From: an uncultured Acetatifactor sp. | Lineage (GTDB): Bacteria; Bacillota; Clostridia; Lachnospirales; Lachnospiraceae | DNA length: 64,000 nt | Assembly: GCA_910577185.1 (NCBI GenBank) | Contig: CAJTLR010000001.1 | Coordinates: 17,440-81,439, forward strand | Reading direction: 5' to 3' | Shown here: positions 1 through 7,370 of the stretch, piece after piece | Layout of the letters: each line of letters opens with the position of its first letter | Numbering within the stretch: the first letter of the stretch is position 1 | Notes under the pieces: generated by a model | Database searches by the model: none | Seen by the model: only the letters and a program-made list of their open reading frames with translations | Told to the model about the DNA's origin: nothing | Position numbers and translations under genes: made by a program

Positions 1-144
1 AAAAGAGTACTGGGACAGGATACAGGACTGTATCACGGTAATATCGGAACCGATTATTGCCTGACATCTCTTATGGAGCTAAATCAGGTTATAATTGACC
101 TTTTGCATAGAGAAGGGATACATATAGGAAAAGAAAGGTGCTAG
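1..144 (+). CDS. C-terminal end of an unidentified protein (partial)
   Basis: An open frame runs from the first base to a TAG at 142-144 and encodes 47 residues ending in EGIHIGKERC. The rest of the gene lies outside the window. The composition is protein-like, with a predicted helix around LMELNQVIIDLLHREG. I do not recognise the family. It precedes the phosphonopyruvate decarboxylase on the same strand, about 100 bases upstream, so it may belong to the same phosphonate/glycan unit. Confidence 0.5.
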   Translation, partial: KRVLGQDTGLYHGNIGTDYCLTSLMELNQVIIDLLHREGIHIGKERC

Positions 145-199
145 ACGAAGTATGGTGTATGATAACAATCTGTCCCTGGGAGAAGACAGAGCGTGTAGT

Positions 200-227
200 T
201 TGAAGCTGTTTTGAAAACAGATACAAA
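200..227 (+). promoter_or_regulatory. Weak promoter-like site with a perfect palindrome in its spacer
   Basis: TTGAAG (200-205) and TACAAA (222-227) are 16 bases apart and resemble a weak sigma-A promoter. The spacer is almost wholly occupied by the perfect palindrome CTGTTTTGAAAACAG (206-220). This could be an operator or a small hairpin at the head of the phosphonate genes. The promoter match is only moderate, so this is a suggestion. Confidence 0.3.
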
Positions 228-244
228 ATTAATGGTGAAAGAAT

Positions 245-1399
245 ATGAAAGCAGATGTTCTTGTACAGAAAATTAAGGAATTAGGGATCCAGACAGTAAC
301 AGGTGTTCCGGATTCCACACTGAAATTGTTTTGCGATTACATGAATAATGATGGAAGGGATGTTATTGAAGACCACATAGTGACATCGAATGAGGGGGCG
401 GCCATCGGTATTGCCATTGGTGAATATTTATCCACAGGAAACCCTGCATGTGTTTACATGCAGAATAGCGGATTAGGCAATGCGGTGAACCCGGTTACGT
501 CCCTGGCCAATACGGATGTCTATGGCATCCCCATGCTGATGGTCATAGGATGGCGGGGGGAACCCGGAACAAAGGATGAGCCGCAACATGAATATATGGG
601 AAAGGTTACCCTGCCAATGCTAAGACTCCTTGACATTGCTTATGGAATTATGGGACCGGAGACAACGGAAGAGGAGCTGGCCGGGTTTTTAAGGTGCGCG
701 GGTAACGCATTTGCGGAGAACAGACAGTACGCACTGGTCATACGGAGGGGAACCTTTGAAAAAAAAGAGGAAGGTATATACAGGAACCGGTATTCCATGG
801 ACAGGGAAATGGCTGTTGGGATGATTGTAGGCTGGCTGCAGCCGGACAGTCTCGTGGTCTCAACGACAGGAAAGATATCCAGGGAAGCATATGAGCAAAG
901 CAATGCAGTTTTGGGAAAGCATAACCAGATATTTCTCACGGTTGGGGGAATGGGACATGCCAGTATGATTGCATATCAGCTGGCAAGGAGAAAAACCGGC
1001 CAGAGAGTCATATGCCTGGACGGGGATGGAGCGGTTCTCATGCACATGGGCAGCCTCGCGGTCATGGGGAGGCACCCGGCAAGTAACCTTGTGCATGTCT
1101 GCCTGAATAATGAAGCACACGAATCGGTAGGGGGAATGCCAACCGGGGCAGGGGGAACCTCGTATGCCGACATTGCCAGAAAATGCGGGTATGGCAATGT
1201 TTACCGGGTGGCAACGAAGGAAGGCCTGGGGAAAGCACTTGGTGAAATCCGCGGGTTAAAGGAAATGACTTTCCTGGAAGTCAATGTGGCGATCGGATCC
1301 AGGAAGGATCTTGGCAGGCCGGCAGAAACTGCCAGGGAGAACAAGGCGGCATTTATGGAATATGCAGGGCAGGCAGGAAAAACGGGAAGGGATACATGA
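245..1399 (+). CDS. ppd: Phosphonopyruvate decarboxylase
   Basis: Thiamine-diphosphate enzyme that decarboxylates phosphonopyruvate to phosphonoacetaldehyde. This irreversible step pulls the unfavourable PEP mutase reaction forward. The 384 residues match the family's compact length. Visible signatures are GVPDS at 20-24, the cofactor-activating Glu50 in SNEGAAIG, the metal/TPP motif GDG at 260-262 with Asn288-Asn289, and the family hallmark NNEAHESVGG. The Mg/TPP motif spacing is normal. The PEP mutase partner is at 5745-7040, with five tailoring genes between them, and the next gene overlaps this one by four bases (ATGA). The ribosome binding site is weak (GGTGAAAG). No 2-aminoethylphosphonate transaminase is visible nearby, so the fate of phosphonoacetaldehyde is open. 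Confidence 0.93.
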   Translation: MKADVLVQKIKELGIQTVTGVPDSTLKLFCDYMNNDGRDVIEDHIVTSNEGAAIGIAIGEYLSTGNPACVYMQNSGLGNAVNPVTSLANTDVYGIPMLMVIGWRGEPGTKDEPQHEYMGKVTLPMLRLLDIAYGIMGPETTEEELAGFLRCAGNAFAENRQYALVIRRGTFEKKEEGIYRNRYSMDREMAVGMIVGWLQPDSLVVSTTGKISREAYEQSNAVLGKHNQIFLTVGGMGHASMIAYQLARRKTGQRVICLDGDGAVLMHMGSLAVMGRHPASNLVHVCLNNEAHESVGGMPTGAGGTSYADIARKCGYGNVYRVATKEGLGKALGEIRGLKEMTFLEVNVAIGSRKDLGRPAETARENKAAFMEYAGQAGKTGRDT

Positions 1400-2124
1400 G
1401 ACTTCTTATTTTGTCAGACATACACGGAAACCAGGCAGCACTGCAAAAGGTACTGGACTATGCGGCAGGAATGCTTCAGGTTGACGGATGTGCTTTACTG
1501 GGGGATATCGTGGACTACGGAATGCACTCCAATGAAGTGGTGCGGATGCTGCACGGTATGGAATATCCGCTTGTGTGTAATATTAGGGGGAACCACGAAC
1601 AGTCTGTAATTATGGAAGACTATGGCGGATTTTCCACGGAACGCGGTAAAAGGTGTGCGGAATATACACACAGTATTTTGTCTTTCCAGACATGGCAGTA
1701 CCTGGAGAATGAAATGTCAGACAGTGGAAAGGCTGAATTTACAATTGAAGGGAAGAAATGTCTTGCAGTGCATGGAAGCCTGAAGGACATGTACTGGAAG
1801 AGCATAAAACCAGGACAGGACCTGGGTGAATACAAGGAATACGATTACGTTTTTTCAGGACATTCGCACCTGCCTCATTTTATGGAAGAATATTATGAAG
1901 CGAATGCGCCGCTGTTCAGAAACAGAAAGAAAACACTGTTCATAAATCCGGGTTCAGTGGGGCAGCCAAGAAACCTGAATCCCATGGCACAATTTGCAGT
2001 GCTGGATACACAAAGTGAAGAAGTATGGATGAAAAAAGTTAGCTATGACATAAAAACCGAACAGGAAGCATACAAAGGGCAGGTAGACAAATTTTATAGC
2101 ATAAGACTGGAGAATGGTGTGTAA
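1396..2124 (+). CDS. Calcineurin-like metallophosphoesterase (YfcE/MJ0936 type)
   Basis: A 242-residue metal-dependent phosphoesterase. It has the ordered motifs of the superfamily: SDIHGN near residue 6, GDIVDYG, GNHEQ, a VHGS strand and GHSHLP, followed by NPGSVGQPR, which is typical of YfcE-like phosphodiesterases. The start overlaps the end of ppd (ATGA) and the stop overlaps the next start (TAATG), so all three are translationally coupled. Within a phosphonate cluster it could remove a phosphate or cleave a nucleotide-linked phosphonate intermediate. That role is inferred from position only; the fold assignment is firm. Confidence 0.85.
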   Translation: MRLLILSDIHGNQAALQKVLDYAAGMLQVDGCALLGDIVDYGMHSNEVVRMLHGMEYPLVCNIRGNHEQSVIMEDYGGFSTERGKRCAEYTHSILSFQTWQYLENEMSDSGKAEFTIEGKKCLAVHGSLKDMYWKSIKPGQDLGEYKEYDYVFSGHSHLPHFMEEYYEANAPLFRNRKKTLFINPGSVGQPRNLNPMAQFAVLDTQSEEVWMKKVSYDIKTEQEAYKGQVDKFYSIRLENGV

Positions 2125-3110
2125 TGGATTTATATGTAATCAGCGGTGTGACCGGAATGACCGGAAATGAACTGTCAAGACAGCTGCTAAACCAGGGTCA
2201 CAGGGTAATCGGCTTTGACAATTTTTTCGCTTCATCCATTGAAACAGTAAGGGACCTGCGAAACAGTGAAATGTTCTGCTTTTACGAGTATGACCTTAAT
2301 AATAAAGGGCAGATGAAACTGCTGGGACGGGAAGTGGCCGATAAAAAAAATTACCATGACAGGCTGGTATATGTAAACTGTGCCGCAGTTGTCCACACAG
2401 AACATTTTTACCATGTAAACCGCACGTTTGCAACCAATGTGACAGGCATGAAGGATTTCCTGGACCAGGCAGTTGAAAACGGGGCAGATGTGTATATCAA
2501 CTGTTCCACATCCGAAGTATATTCCATGAATTCCTGGTGCGAGGGAGGCGTGAAGGAGGACGGCTACCTTACAATGGCAAGTGCGGAACACAGCCAGAGG
2601 ACAAGCTATGCGGCGGGTAAACTGCTGACAGAGTTTTTTATGAAGGATGCCGTGGACAGAGGAACCATTAAAGGATGTTCTGTCCGATTTGCAAATGTTT
2701 ACAGTAAAAACGAACTGTATCCAAAGCACATCATTCCGCATATCCTGAATCAGTTAAGGGAAAATGGCTGTGTGGAATTACTGGAAAATTCAAGGATAAA
2801 CAGACGTACCTTTCTCCACAACGAGGACAGCTGCTCGGCGATAATTGCGCTGGCTAATTCCGGGACGGCCCTGGATGGAACCGTTTACAATGTTGCAACG
2901 GATGAGGAAATTTCCATTCTGGACCTTGTCGGGTTGTGTGGCAGGAAACTGGGCATTGACAGGCCAGGAATAGTATTCAGGGGATACAGGGAGTCTGATC
3001 CGGAAAGGCGTCTGCTGAATACGGACAAGATTCGTGCCGCAACCGGGTGGAGGCCCCATGTAACTCTGGACAGGGGTATAGGAATGTGTGTACAGGAGAT
3101 GAAACGTTGA
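2124..3110 (+). CDS. NAD(P)-dependent SDR epimerase/dehydratase
   Basis: Extended short-chain dehydrogenase of 328 residues. The nucleotide-binding loop is GVTGMTG near residue 8, and the catalytic region has NCSTSEVYS followed by TSYAAGK, the Tyr-x-x-x-Lys pair. The C-terminal part has the substrate-domain feel of nucleotide-sugar epimerases (RINRRTFLHNEDSCSAI, then YNVATDEEISI). It starts on the last base of the preceding stop codon. It probably acts on a nucleotide-activated sugar or on an activated phosphonate alcohol. The substrate cannot be told from sequence. Confidence 0.85.
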   Translation: MDLYVISGVTGMTGNELSRQLLNQGHRVIGFDNFFASSIETVRDLRNSEMFCFYEYDLNNKGQMKLLGREVADKKNYHDRLVYVNCAAVVHTEHFYHVNRTFATNVTGMKDFLDQAVENGADVYINCSTSEVYSMNSWCEGGVKEDGYLTMASAEHSQRTSYAAGKLLTEFFMKDAVDRGTIKGCSVRFANVYSKNELYPKHIIPHILNQLRENGCVELLENSRINRRTFLHNEDSCSAIIALANSGTALDGTVYNVATDEEISILDLVGLCGRKLGIDRPGIVFRGYRESDPERRLLNTDKIRAATGWRPHVTLDRGIGMCVQEMKR

Positions 3111-3850
3111 AAATTTTACTTGTTACAGTTGCCGGGAAATCAAGCAGATTCAGCCGGTCATTGGGGCGGACATGCCTGAAATGCATATATCATCCCGGAA
3201 ATATTTCGGAATCGCTGCTGTATCGGCTCCTTCATCTGGATATGGACTTTGATAAGTATATCATAGTTGGCGGGTTCATGTACGAACAGCTGAAGCTGGC
3301 CATGGAGGAGCACTTTTCGGACATCAGTGGTAAGGTTATTCTGGTAAACAATGAAAAGTATGGGGAATATGGGTCAGGGTACAGTCTGTACAGGGGCTTT
3401 CAGGAAGCAGCTGGGTGGGATTTTAGTGAAATACTGTTTGCGGAAGGAGACCTGTTTGTGGACAGGGGGACTTTTTTGGAAATCAGCAGGTCCGAAAAGG
3501 ATATCATTACATGCAACAAGGAGATGATTTCGGCAGAAAAGTCTGTAGTGTTTTATTTTGACAAGGAATACAAGGTTCATTATGTCTATGACGCGTCGCA
3601 CAACATGCTGAACATCACGGAACCGTTCCGGAGCATCCATAATTCCGGGCAGGTATGGAAGTTCCGCAGACCCGGCCTCCTGCGGGATATATATGGGAAC
3701 ATGCGGGAACAGGAGTGGCAGGGAACGAATCTGGTTTTTATACAGAAATATTTTCAGTCCCTTATGCCGGAAGAATACGATATTGTGCGGTTTAAGCGCT
3801 GGGTTAACTGCAATACAATAGCCGACTTCGAAGAAGCGAGAAATGGATAA
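3107..3850 (+). CDS. LicC-like nucleotidyltransferase-family protein
   Basis: About 247 residues. I place the start at TTG 3107, which overlaps the previous stop and has a good upstream AGGAG. The open frame continues further upstream only inside the SDR gene. The N-terminal VAGKSSRF is a variant of the AGxGSR nucleotide-binding loop, an acidic EGD follows the central strands, and the end WVNCNTIADFEEA resembles the closing segment of LicC/RfbF-like enzymes. The loop diverges from the canonical form, so catalysis is not certain. In this setting it could activate a phospho- or phosphono-alcohol with CTP, in addition to the cytidylyltransferase domain fused to the PEP mutase. Confidence 0.6.
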   Translation: MKILLVTVAGKSSRFSRSLGRTCLKCIYHPGNISESLLYRLLHLDMDFDKYIIVGGFMYEQLKLAMEEHFSDISGKVILVNNEKYGEYGSGYSLYRGFQEAAGWDFSEILFAEGDLFVDRGTFLEISRSEKDIITCNKEMISAEKSVVFYFDKEYKVHYVYDASHNMLNITEPFRSIHNSGQVWKFRRPGLLRDIYGNMREQEWQGTNLVFIQKYFQSLMPEEYDIVRFKRWVNCNTIADFEEARNG

Positions 3851-4532
3851 GGGGATGAATATGGTACTGCATGGGAAAAGCGAGGAAACGTGTGACATAG
3901 TACTTAGACAGCTTAACTGCTTCTGGCCCACCGTGGTTGATAGGCAGCAGATGCTGTGTGCCGTCAGCCGTGCCATTGAGAAGACTGTTGCCAGCTATGA
4001 TGCATCCAACACAATGTATTATCTGCAAAGCGGATTCTCGGTATTGAATACAACAGTGTATGCGGTGTTTTTATATCATCTGGCCCACATTATAGGTGCC
4101 GGGGGGGCAGAACTGGCGGACAAGTTATATTACCTGAACAAGATAATCAACTGTGTGGAGTGGTACTGGAACATAGAGCTCCCAGAACATTTTGTGGTGG
4201 AACATCCGGTTGGGACTGTTTTGGGAAAAGCGGAGTACGGGGATTATTTATGTGTGTTCCAGGGGGTTACCGTTGGGGCGAATTTCAGGGAAATGCAGTG
4301 CATATGGCCGGTAATCGGAGACCATGTGACCCTGTATGCAAACAGTTCGGTAATTGGCGGCTGCCGCATTGGCAGTAACGTAATTGTTGCGGCAAATGCA
4401 TTTATATTTAATGAAGATATTCCGGATAATTCTGTTGTCTTTGGAAGCAGCCCTGGATTAACAGTCAGGAGATGCACTGCTGATGAAAACAGAAAAATGA
4501 TGATACGGATGTGGAAACCCGGAAGGGGCTGA
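3843..4532 (+). CDS. Serine-acetyltransferase-like hexapeptide acyltransferase
   Basis: 229 residues. The N-terminal half is helical, as in CysE-type enzymes, and the C-terminal half is a left-handed beta-helix built of hexapeptide repeats (VIGDHVTLYANSSVIGGC, then IGSNVIVAANAF). The segment HFVVEHPVGTVLGKAEYGDY corresponds to the region where CysE carries its catalytic histidine. The gene overlaps the preceding one by eight bases. It probably O- or N-acylates a sugar or phosphonate intermediate. Cysteine synthesis is less likely because no CysK neighbour is present. Confidence 0.75.
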   Translation: MDKGMNMVLHGKSEETCDIVLRQLNCFWPTVVDRQQMLCAVSRAIEKTVASYDASNTMYYLQSGFSVLNTTVYAVFLYHLAHIIGAGGAELADKLYYLNKIINCVEWYWNIELPEHFVVEHPVGTVLGKAEYGDYLCVFQGVTVGANFREMQCIWPVIGDHVTLYANSSVIGGCRIGSNVIVAANAFIFNEDIPDNSVVFGSSPGLTVRRCTADENRKMMIRMWKPGRG

Positions 4533-4547
4533 GACAAAGGAGCGGGA

Positions 4548-5723
4548 ATGAGAATACTGGAAAAAAAACTGAACCTTCTGAAAGGCGAATTAAGGAACCG
4601 GAAAGCAAGGATAATGATCATGGGCCTTGGAAGCGTCGGAAATTACCTGCTGGATTATTTACTGTCCGCGCAGGACGAGAAAATAGATGTCTGTGTGGCC
4701 GGGCGCAATGGGAAAAAAATGCTCTCCGATGTCAATATTGTAAGGGTTGCCTCCCTGATCAGGGGACAGAATAGGACACGGGTTTCCATAATTGACAATG
4801 TGGACCTGAACGATGTAGGCACAGTTGCCGACGCAATTGGTGCATACAGACCGGATATCATTGTGAACAGCAGCCGTGCCTGTCCGGGACTGAAGTACGG
4901 GAGCATTTCCTGGAACCGCATCAGGGCATATGGCATCTGGGCACCGCTCTCCATGAAATACACAAAAAATATAATGGAGGCCTATGTGCGGGCAGAATCA
5001 GATGCGGTTGTTATAACCACGTCATATCCGGATGCAGTAATTCCCTGGCTGAAATCAGGCGGGAAGGCGTATCCGGATTTTGGCAGTGGAAACATTAACC
5101 ACCTCATTCCACGCATTAAGTTTGCTGCCGCGGATAGGGCGGGAATTGAGGATTACTGGAACATAGATGTCACAATGGCGGCTTCCCATTTCCATGATGT
5201 TGTGGTCAGCAGGGAGGGGCAGACCGAGGGGGTGGAAATGCTGGCCGACATCCGGTACAGGGGACAGAAAATGAATGTCGAAATGGATGAGGTCATCCGT
5301 GCCTGTAATATCCAGATGCCTGCGGACGCCAAAAGAAATATGATGAATGCCTCCAGCAATTTTGAAATTATCAGCGCCGTTCTGCGCGCTGTCTGCAGGG
5401 GGGAGAAAACAAAACTCCACTGTCCGGGTGTTTCCGGCGAAATCGGCGGGTATCCGGTCGTGATTGATGGTACGGGGGAACAGGCCAGGGCATACATCTG
5501 TGAGGATTACTTCGGGCTTGACAGCATGCGCGGAAAGAACAGGCAGTCCATTTACCTCGATGGAATAGAAGATGTCAGGAACGGAACACTTTATTACACC
5601 GATGAATTACTGGCGGGGGTAAAAAAGGCATTTGACGTGGAATTAATGAAAAGCGTATCCCTTGACAACGTGGAGGACGCATGTGACTTTCTGATAAGGA
5701 AAGTAATAGAACCGCAAATTTGA
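4548..5723 (+). CDS. Unassigned NAD(P)-binding dehydrogenase-like protein
   Basis: 391 residues starting with an amphipathic helix and then a Rossmann strand-loop-helix, MIMGLGSVGNYLLDYLL. The middle contains NSSRACPGLKYGS and FGSGNINHLIPRIKF, which recall the NAD-binding and hinge regions of malate/lactate or saccharopine dehydrogenases. I cannot assign it to a named family with confidence. It lies 18 bases upstream of the PEP mutase gene and downstream of the decarboxylase genes, so reduction or other chemistry on a phosphonate intermediate is possible. That is inference. It is distinct from the small repeated Rossmann module found later in the island. Confidence 0.55.
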   Translation: MRILEKKLNLLKGELRNRKARIMIMGLGSVGNYLLDYLLSAQDEKIDVCVAGRNGKKMLSDVNIVRVASLIRGQNRTRVSIIDNVDLNDVGTVADAIGAYRPDIIVNSSRACPGLKYGSISWNRIRAYGIWAPLSMKYTKNIMEAYVRAESDAVVITTSYPDAVIPWLKSGGKAYPDFGSGNINHLIPRIKFAAADRAGIEDYWNIDVTMAASHFHDVVVSREGQTEGVEMLADIRYRGQKMNVEMDEVIRACNIQMPADAKRNMMNASSNFEIISAVLRAVCRGEKTKLHCPGVSGEIGGYPVVIDGTGEQARAYICEDYFGLDSMRGKNRQSIYLDGIEDVRNGTLYYTDELLAGVKKAFDVELMKSVSLDNVEDACDFLIRKVIEPQI

Positions 5724-5744
5724 AACACCATTGGGGGCACTGTG

Positions 5745-7040
5745 ATGAAAACTGTTTATACCTGCTTTTGCACGGACATAATTCATGAAGGGCATCTGAA
5801 CATAATTCACGAGGCAAGAAAATACGGCGAGGTAACTGTGGGGGTACTGAGTGACGAGGCAAGAATCCGATTCAACAGATTTCCTGCAGTTGGATTTGAG
5901 GAACGGTTCAGGCTGGCACAGAACCTGGACGGTGTAAAAGAGGTCATTATACAGAAGGACATTATGTATGACAAGGTAATTGGTGAACTGCATCCGGATT
6001 ACGTGGTTCATGGGGATAACTGGAAGGAAGGGCCGATGAAGGCCATCCGTGACAATGTGGAAGTGCTCCTTTCGGCATATGGCGGAAAAATCATAGATGT
6101 TCCCTATACATATAATGAAAATGTCAGGCGTGCAGACGCGCGGGTGAAAGAAAAACTCTCCATGCCGGAATACCGGAGGAAACGGCTGAGGCAGCTGATT
6201 AAAATCTGTCCGATTGTGAAAACCCTGGAAGTGCACAGCGGGCTGACCGGCCTGATTGCCGAGAAAACAATCGTGGAAAACCAGGGTGAGCTGGACCAGT
6301 TTGATGCCATGTGGGTCAGCTCCCTGTGTGACTCCACGGCAAAAGGGAAACCTGACATAGAACTTGTGGATATGACTTCAAGGTTCCGCACGATTGACGA
6401 TGTCATGGAAGTAACAACGAAACCGGTCATATTTGATGGGGACACAGGGGGGCTGGCAGAGCATTTTGTCTACACGGTGCGCTCCCTTGAACGCATGGGG
6501 GTGTCAGCGGTCATTATAGAAGACAAGGTAGGGCTGAAGAGAAATTCCCTATTTGGAACGGAGGCCAGTCAGACACAGGACAGCATAGAACATTTCTGCG
6601 AGAAGATACAGATGGGAAAAAGGGCGCAGCTGACGGATGATTTCATGATTGTGGCCAGGATTGAGAGCCTGATTCTGGAGCAGGGAATGGATGATGCCCT
6701 GCTTCGTGCACGGGCCTATGTCGGGGCAGGCGCGGACGGCATCATGATCCACAGCAGGAAACGGGATCCGTCAGAAATCTTTGAGTTCTGTGACAGATTC
6801 AGGAGGGAGTATGACAGTGTACCGCTGGTAGTGGTGCCAACCTCTTTCGGCCAGGTGACAGAGAAAAAACTGGAAAGTCATGGTGTTAACATCGTTATAT
6901 ACGCAAACCAGCTTACCAGGAGTGCATTTCCTGCCATGGAGCAGACAGCGAGGGATATACTGAAGTATCACAGGGCACAGGAAGTGGAGGAACGCCTGAT
7001 GCCGATTAAAGAGATTCTGACATTGATTGACGAGTTGTAA
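5745..7040 (+). CDS. pepM: Bifunctional cytidylyltransferase / phosphoenolpyruvate mutase
   Basis: 431 residues with two domains. Residues 1-130 form a cytidylyltransferase-like nucleotidyl transferase, with HxGH at 14-17 and HGDNWKEGP near 89. Residues 150-431 are phosphoenolpyruvate mutase, with the metal/substrate loop DGDTGG at 231-236 and the diagnostic EDKVGLKRNS at 259-268 that separates mutases from isocitrate-lyase relatives. The enzyme isomerises PEP to phosphonopyruvate, the first step of nearly all phosphonate pathways. The N-terminal domain would attach CMP to a phosphonate, which suits transfer onto a glycan. I chose ATG 5745 over GTG 5742 because of GGGGG spacing. The next gene is 330 bases away, so this closes the phosphonate block. 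Confidence 0.92.
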   Translation: MKTVYTCFCTDIIHEGHLNIIHEARKYGEVTVGVLSDEARIRFNRFPAVGFEERFRLAQNLDGVKEVIIQKDIMYDKVIGELHPDYVVHGDNWKEGPMKAIRDNVEVLLSAYGGKIIDVPYTYNENVRRADARVKEKLSMPEYRRKRLRQLIKICPIVKTLEVHSGLTGLIAEKTIVENQGELDQFDAMWVSSLCDSTAKGKPDIELVDMTSRFRTIDDVMEVTTKPVIFDGDTGGLAEHFVYTVRSLERMGVSAVIIEDKVGLKRNSLFGTEASQTQDSIEHFCEKIQMGKRAQLTDDFMIVARIESLILEQGMDDALLRARAYVGAGADGIMIHSRKRDPSEIFEFCDRFRREYDSVPLVVVPTSFGQVTEKKLESHGVNIVIYANQLTRSAFPAMEQTARDILKYHRAQEVEERLMPIKEILTLIDEL

Positions 7041-7091
7041 CTGTCAGAACGGCCCATTTGATGAAGTTCCTTCTGATGAAAAACATGGGGA

Positions 7092-7341
7092 ATGGGAATT
7101 TTTATAGGCAGGTGCGCCGAATCATTACTTACAACAATTGTAAATAATTTAAATCCGGATGAGTTTCCTGATATTGCTGTAATCAATTTTGGGCAGATGA
7201 TAAAGAGCAGAGCAATAATTATGAAAAATGTAAGTCATAAATAATGATAAATATATTGAAAAACTCCGTGCATTTCATGAACTGAAGCTTATGGCAGATC
7301 ATGAATTTGATTTGTTTGCAGAAACAGGAATGGCCATTTAA
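7092..7341 (+). pseudogene. Degraded coding remnant in the 7041-7370 gap
   Basis: Two protein-like frames follow each other here. The first (7092-7244) ends in AVINFGQMIKSRAIIMKNVS. The second, in another frame, covers about 7246-7341 and includes EKLRAFHELKLMADHEF. Both have plausible amino-acid composition, and together they look like a short C-terminal piece of a decayed gene separated by a frameshift. I do not recognise the family. Nothing else is apparent in this 330-base gap apart from the ribosome binding site of the next gene. Confidence 0.35.
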
Positions 7342-7370
7342 GGCCAGCGGGCCCAAAGGAGATGTGTCTT

